64,000 bases of DNA from assembly GCF_029094505.1 (NCBI RefSeq), contig NZ_CP119108.1, positions 558,001 through 622,000 of the forward strand. Direction: 5' to 3'. Shown here piece after piece: positions 60,992 to 64,000 of the stretch. Under the pieces are notes generated by a model. The model worked only from the letters and a program-made list of their open reading frames with translations. It had not been told where the DNA came from and did no database searches. The position numbers were made by a program, and so were the translations under genes. Source of the DNA: Microbacterium horticulturae (GTDB lineage: Bacteria; Actinomycetota; Actinomycetes; Actinomycetales; Microbacteriaceae). Numbering within the stretch: position 1 is the stretch's first letter; every line of letters begins with the position of its first letter.

Positions 60992-61462
60992 ATGTCGAAC
61001 CCGACCACAACACATGCGTCGTGGGGTGCCGGGCGCCCGCGCCTGATCGTCTCGCGGGAGGGCCTGCATCAAGAGCACGAGCTGGAGGGGGAACGGGTGG
61101 TGATCGGTTCGGGCGCCGACGCCGACATCCGCCTCGACGGGCTCGATGCGCTCGCGGGCGAGATCCGGCACGACGACCGCGACGAGTTCGTCTTCGTGCC
61201 GCATGCGCCAGGCGAGACGAACGCGCGGCTGCAGCCGCAGGAGGCCGCCGAGGGGCAGGACGGTGAGATCCTCCGCACGGGCGCCCGCTTCACGCTCGGG
61301 GACTGGACGTTCGTCTTCATGCGCGACGAATACGCCGACCATGGGCGCCCCTTCGGCGGCCGAGAGGGCGGCGAAGGCACGGAGCAGCCCGAGCAGCCGG
61401 AGCGGCCCGACTACGCCGCCGGCGAGGCCGGCGATCCCGACATGGAATCGGAACGAGGCTGA
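60992..61462 (+). CDS. FHA-domain-like protein
   Basis: A 156-aa protein. Residues of about 18-112 have the FHA layout: RLIVSREG, then ERVVIGSGADADIRLDG where a phosphothreonine-binding loop would lie, then a terminal LGDWTFVFMR strand. The classic GR...S/H residues are only partly kept (IGSG instead of IGR), so phosphopeptide binding is uncertain. The last 40 residues are an acidic, disordered tail. The ATG at 60992 follows AGAAGGTGG. Confidence 0.65.
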   Translation: MSNPTTTHASWGAGRPRLIVSREGLHQEHELEGERVVIGSGADADIRLDGLDALAGEIRHDDRDEFVFVPHAPGETNARLQPQEAAEGQDGEILRTGARFTLGDWTFVFMRDEYADHGRPFGGREGGEGTEQPEQPERPDYAAGEAGDPDMESERG

Positions 61463-61487
61463 GGGGAGCTTTTCGTTCGGGTGCGCA

Positions 61488-61499
61488 TAAGGTGGCCGT
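61488..61499 (+). promoter_or_regulatory. Leaderless promoter of paralog B
   Basis: TAAGGT (61488-61493) is followed by 6 nt and the ATG at 61500. No upstream TGTCAA box is present here. Confidence 0.5.
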
Positions 61500-61865
61500 A
61501 TGGGCACCATGTATTACGGCGGGCCGAGCACGCCCATTCACATTGAAGACAGAGCGCTCGCGCACCTGAAAGTCGTCATCGCCACCAAGCTGAGGCGCGG
61601 TGAGAGCTTCACGCTTTCGTGGCAGCATCCCGATGACGAGCCGCGCGGACGGTCGACGGTCTGGCTGGCTCCGTCCATCCCGCTGCGGTTCGTCTTCGAC
61701 GACCCCGAGCCTCCCGAGTTGAGTCGGGAGTGGATCCACGATCTGGCCAACTCGGCGAACACGTCAGGCGGCATCCAGCTTGTCGCCGAGCATCTCGACA
61801 CCGGGCCCGTCGCCGTCGAGGCCACGACGGCGGGTGAGGCTCCGCGGTCCCTGCCCGAGCTGTGA
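61500..61865 (+). CDS. Small family protein, paralog B of three
   Basis: A 121-aa protein sharing IEDRALAHLKVVIATKLRRG and the RSTVWLAPS strand with the neighbouring copies. It is the most divergent of the three and has a longer C-terminal tail. It begins 6 nt after a -10-like hexamer, and ends 1 nt before the end of paralog C on the other strand. Function unknown. Confidence 0.72.
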   Translation: MGTMYYGGPSTPIHIEDRALAHLKVVIATKLRRGESFTLSWQHPDDEPRGRSTVWLAPSIPLRFVFDDPEPPELSREWIHDLANSANTSGGIQLVAEHLDTGPVAVEATTAGEAPRSLPEL

Positions 61866-61866
61866 G

Positions 61867-62202
61867 TCAGGGGATCTCACCGATCGCCATAGGCTCACCC
61901 GGGTGCTCGACGGGCTCGGGTACGACGTAGAGGCCCGAGGTGGAGTTCGCGGTGTAGGCCAGCGCGTCGATCCACGCCGGGTTCAGCGGGGGCAGGCGAC
62001 TTCCGTAGAACTTGTAGACGAGCGACGACTGCGGGTGCAGCCAGACGCTCGTACGGCCGTCGCCAATGCTTGCGTCGTCGCGCCAGCTGAAGGGGAACGG
62101 CTCGCCGCGGCGGAGCTTGCTGCTGATCACGAGCTGCAAGTGGGCGAGTATGCGGTCTTCGATGTCGACCCGCACCGCCCCTTCGTAGATGAACTTTCCC
62201 AT
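61867..62202 (-). CDS. Small family protein, paralog C of three
   Basis: A 111-aa protein very similar to paralog A: MGKFIYEGAVRVDIEDRILA, TSVWLHPQSSLVYKFYGS, and a shared VVPEP segment before a short tail. GAGAGGGCTCAC precedes the ATG at 62202. It is under a composite stress-type promoter. Three copies within 2 kb on both strands indicate recent local duplication. Function unknown. Confidence 0.75.
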   Translation of the reverse strand: MGKFIYEGAVRVDIEDRILAHLQLVISSKLRRGEPFPFSWRDDASIGDGRTSVWLHPQSSLVYKFYGSRLPPLNPAWIDALAYTANSTSGLYVVPEPVEHPGEPMAIGEIP

Positions 62203-62229
62203 GTGAGCCCTCTCGGCGGCCTGGTCGCC

Positions 62230-62269
62230 ACTGTCTCTCTTCTCACCGTGACGGGGTATGGGGTTGACA
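62230..62269 (-). promoter_or_regulatory. Composite promoter of paralog C
   Basis: TGTCAACCCCAT begins at 62269 on the minus strand. GACAGT (62230-62235) comes exactly 28 nt after TGTCAA. Confidence 0.55.
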
Positions 62270-62285
62270 GCGTACGTGCCCGGTG

Positions 62286-62735
62286 TCAGGCCCCCGGGCC
62301 TCGGCCGGCGTCGAAGCGATCGGCGTAGCGTGGGGCCGCCTCGTCCACGAGTTCGTCGCTCAGGCGGGCCACCGGAAGGACGGCACGCAGAAGGGGCTCG
62401 CAGTCGGGACCCCGGCCGACCTCCCGCCCGGTGAGGACCCAGGCGAAGCGGTCGGGGTTGTGTTCCTGCAGCTCCTGGTACTGACAGATCTGGCGGGCGA
62501 GCCAGTCCTCGATCGGCCGGGTCCACCAGCCCTCGGGCTGCAGGGGATTCACCGACAGACCCGGCAGGTCCAGACCGCTTTCGGTGTCGATGCTGGAGTC
62601 GAGATCGGATGCCGGACCCTCGCTGTAACGGAGGAACAGCGGTCGCACGCTCCCGGACAGCAGCTCGGCGAGTTCGTCGATGCGAGACAGGATCGCGTCG
62701 ATCTCGGTGTGGCGCAGCAGCGGGTCGTCGTGCAC
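62286..62735 (-). CDS. DUF6098-like protein
   Basis: A 149-aa soluble protein from the GTG at 62735. Features are an N-terminal helix (LRHTEIDAILSRIDELAELL), an LFLRYSEGP strand, a WWTRPIEDWLARQICQYQ block, and WVLTGREVGRGPD near 105. The family name is from memory. It starts 4 nt after the DUF892 stop, so the two are one transcript. Function unknown. Confidence 0.7.
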   Translation of the reverse strand: MHDDPLLRHTEIDAILSRIDELAELLSGSVRPLFLRYSEGPASDLDSSIDTESGLDLPGLSVNPLQPEGWWTRPIEDWLARQICQYQELQEHNPDRFAWVLTGREVGRGPDCEPLLRAVLPVARLSDELVDEAAPRYADRFDAGRGPGA

Positions 62736-62739
62736 GGCG

Positions 62740-63228
62740 TCACGACCTCGCGTCGGCGAGCTCCTTGGCCTTGGCGACGAGTTCTTCGCTGGTGTGCTGC
62801 TCCTGATCGAGATTCGCCGACAGCAGGTGCACGACCTGCGACACCTGCAGGGTGCGGGCCGTGGCGACGAGACTCTGGTACACGGAGATCTCGTGGTGTT
62901 CGGTGCCGAGCGCGACCGACACCGCCACGTCATCGCGCAGGGAGGGATCCGCCTTGCGCAGAAGCGTGTGGCCCTCTTTCGCCAACCCCTTCGTCGTGGG
63001 CGACGGCTCGTCGGTGAGCTCAAGATGCAGCACGCGGGCGACCTCTTCCAGGTTCTCGATCTGCTGCCGCGTCTCGCCGGCATGATGCCGGAACATCTCC
63101 TTCACCTCCTCCGAAGACGCCGCCTGCTCCAGATCGGCCAGCATCTGAAGCGAATCGCTCTCCATGGTCATCGCCGACCCCAGCCGGTAGGCGAACAATT
63201 CCTGCGGCTTCTCGAAGTGCTCCAACAT
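62740..63228 (-). CDS. DUF892 / YciE-like ferritin-fold stress protein
   Basis: A 162-aa all-helical protein of the ferritin-like DUF892 family. It has an N-terminal FAYRLGSAMTMESDSLQML helix, HHAGETRQQIENLEEV (E/H pairs typical of a di-metal site), and HHEISVYQSLVATA. Such proteins are general-stress induced and may bind metal. GAAGGGGACACCG precedes the ATG at 63228, and a TGTCAAGGGGGA box lies about 70 nt upstream on the same strand. Confidence 0.82.
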   Translation of the reverse strand: MLEHFEKPQELFAYRLGSAMTMESDSLQMLADLEQAASSEEVKEMFRHHAGETRQQIENLEEVARVLHLELTDEPSPTTKGLAKEGHTLLRKADPSLRDDVAVSVALGTEHHEISVYQSLVATARTLQVSQVVHLLSANLDQEQHTSEELVAKAKELADARS

Positions 63229-63294
63229 CGGTGTCCCCTTCCGTCGACCGATGGCACATCACACTGCCATGACGGCCACGCGCGTGTCTCCCCC

Positions 63295-63300
63295 TTGACA
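63295..63300 (-). promoter_or_regulatory. Promoter box before the DUF892 gene
   Basis: TGTCAAGGGGGA begins at 63300 on the minus strand. The best -10 at 28 nt is only CAGTGT, so this copy is weaker than the others. Confidence 0.35.
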
Positions 63301-63380
63301 AGAAGGCGTCAAAAGCAGGTTCGTGCCAGCGGTCCCATGCAGCGAGAGCGCGTCGGCGGCTCAGCACATTTCCCACCGCG

Positions 63381-63420
63381 CCGCAACCCCTTCGCCTCGA
63401 CGAGGAGGCCGCCGTAAGTT
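63381..63420 (+). promoter_or_regulatory. Composite promoter of the 54-aa gene (variant box)
   Basis: CCGCAACCCCTT begins at 63381. TAAGTT (63415-63420) comes exactly 28 nt after CCGCAA. A normal leader with GTGGAAAGGA precedes the ATG. Confidence 0.45.
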
Positions 63421-63449
63421 CGACGACACAGAGTGGAAAGGACTCACCC

Positions 63450-63614
63450 ATGAACATCCTGCTGATCATCGTCGCCGTCATCGCCATCGTGCTGCTCTTC
63501 GTCGGAGGCTTCGTGACCGTCGTGAAATGGCTGCTGTGGGTGGGCATCGCTCTTCTGATCATCGCCGTCATCGCGTGGCTGCTGCGGTTCATCAGCGGCC
63601 GCAACCGTGCATGA
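63450..63614 (+). CDS. Small hydrophobic membrane protein
   Basis: A 54-aa protein that is nearly all membrane: an N-terminal helix (ILLIIVAVIAIVLLFVGGF), a short VVKWLLW turn, a second helix and a basic end (RFISGRNRA). AAAGGACTCACCC precedes the ATG. It overlaps the transketolase gene by ATGA. Function unknown. Confidence 0.65.
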   Translation: MNILLIIVAVIAIVLLFVGGFVTVVKWLLWVGIALLIIAVIAWLLRFISGRNRA

Positions 63615-64000
63615 TCGTGGCTGATACTCAGCAACGGAACGACCTCGCGGCAGTCTCCGACCTTGCAGCCCAGCTGCGGGTGGACTCGATCCGCGCCACC
63701 TCTGCGGCGCAGTCCGGGCACGCGACCTCCAGTCTGTCGGCCGCAGACGTCATCGCGGTTCTGGCCGCGCGACACCTGCGATATGACTGGGCGGCGCCCG
63801 ACGACCCCGACAACGATCATCTGATCTTCTCGAAGGGACACGCGTCGCCCCTGTTGTATGCGCTCTTCAAGGCCGAGGGGGTCATCAGCGACGAGGAGCT
63901 CACGGACACCTACCGACAGGTGGGCTCCCGCCTCCAGGGGCATCCGACCCCCGTGCTGCCCTGGGTCGAGGTGGCCACCGGCTCGCTGGGTCAGGGGCTG
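63611..64000 (+). CDS. Transketolase, N-terminal half (partial at window end)
   Basis: The 130 visible codons encode the N-terminal thiamine-diphosphate domain of a transketolase. LRVDSIRATSAAQSGH carries the early conserved His region, SKGHASPLLYALF the next, and GHPTPVLPWVEVATGSLGQG the substrate/TPP loop. The motifs fit split transketolases, where the C-terminal half is a second gene, but the 3' end is outside the window. The start overlaps the 54-aa gene stop (ATGA). Confidence 0.88.
   Translation, partial: MIVADTQQRNDLAAVSDLAAQLRVDSIRATSAAQSGHATSSLSAADVIAVLAARHLRYDWAAPDDPDNDHLIFSKGHASPLLYALFKAEGVISDEELTDTYRQVGSRLQGHPTPVLPWVEVATGSLGQGL

Noticed and set aside
1-64000. CRISPR array
   Set aside because: No set of regularly spaced 25-40 nt repeats is present; the only tandem repeats (12596-12720) have irregular, short spacers and no cas genes nearby.

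Overview
The window is very GC-rich, gene-dense DNA from a high-GC Gram-positive bacterium. Several things suggest the family Microbacteriaceae, most likely Microbacterium or a close relative. These are short actinobacterial -10 boxes placed 6-7 nt before start codons (leaderless mRNAs), GTG starts, ATGA/GTGA overlaps, intergenic 33-nt repeats, and small paralogous proteins that I associate with that family. The genus is an inference from style and gene content, not a measured placement.

Layout. 1-6.3 kb is a uronic-acid catabolic operon (two ABC sugar permeases, a YesL-like membrane protein, a GH88 unsaturated glucuronyl hydrolase, a fumarylacetoacetate-hydrolase family enzyme, KduD and KduI). 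6.6-11.5 kb holds phosphoglucomutase, prephenate dehydratase, a luciferase-like flavin oxidoreductase and a divergent TetR regulator with a 24-nt palindrome between the last two. 11.6-17.9 kb is an alpha-glucoside locus: a LacI regulator, a GH13 glucosidase and a complete ABC importer, with matching CTTGCG half-sites at the regulator and glucosidase promoters. 17.9-24.8 kb is housekeeping: lipid kinase, SerS, a HAD phosphatase, tRNA-Ser(UGA), a large LuxR/ATPase regulator and tRNA-Ser(GCU).

24.8-35.7 kb, directly after tRNA-Ser(GCU), is an accessory region. Its core is an anti-phage CBASS locus: a TIR-SAVED effector on the minus strand, divergent from a CD-NTase - E2 - E1 - JAB operon. The ubiquitin-like conjugation enzymes are separate proteins and the CD-NTase ends in glycine. 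A restriction-fold-like protein, several orphan membrane proteins and a ribbon-helix-helix protein with a decayed partner follow.

35.8-40.1 kb carries an alpha/beta hydrolase with its own small HTH regulator and operator, an MFS transporter, a glycosyltransferase and an FMN reductase. 40.3 kb is a SigB/SigF-like sigma factor. 41-51 kb is a heptose/glycoconjugate cluster: GmhB, GmhA, two HldE-like bifunctional enzymes, three GT9 and two further glycosyltransferases, and an SDR. This is notable in an organism without lipopolysaccharide.

51-63.6 kb is rich in stress-type and small proteins: SDR, lipoprotein, Nramp-related transporter, PRC-barrel-like proteins, CBS pair, FHA protein, three paralogs of one small family, a DUF892 ferritin-like protein and tiny membrane proteins. 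A third sugar ABC importer is embedded there. The window ends inside a transketolase N-terminal half.

The most interesting unexplained signal is a composite promoter element. A 12-nt box close to YGTCAASCCCCT sits a fixed 28-29 nt upstream of a TAnnnT -10 at eleven promoters on both strands between 38.5 and 63.4 kb, and at no promoter I examined in the first 36 kb. Where the message looks leaderless, the box is centred near -40. I infer a local stress-type regulon.
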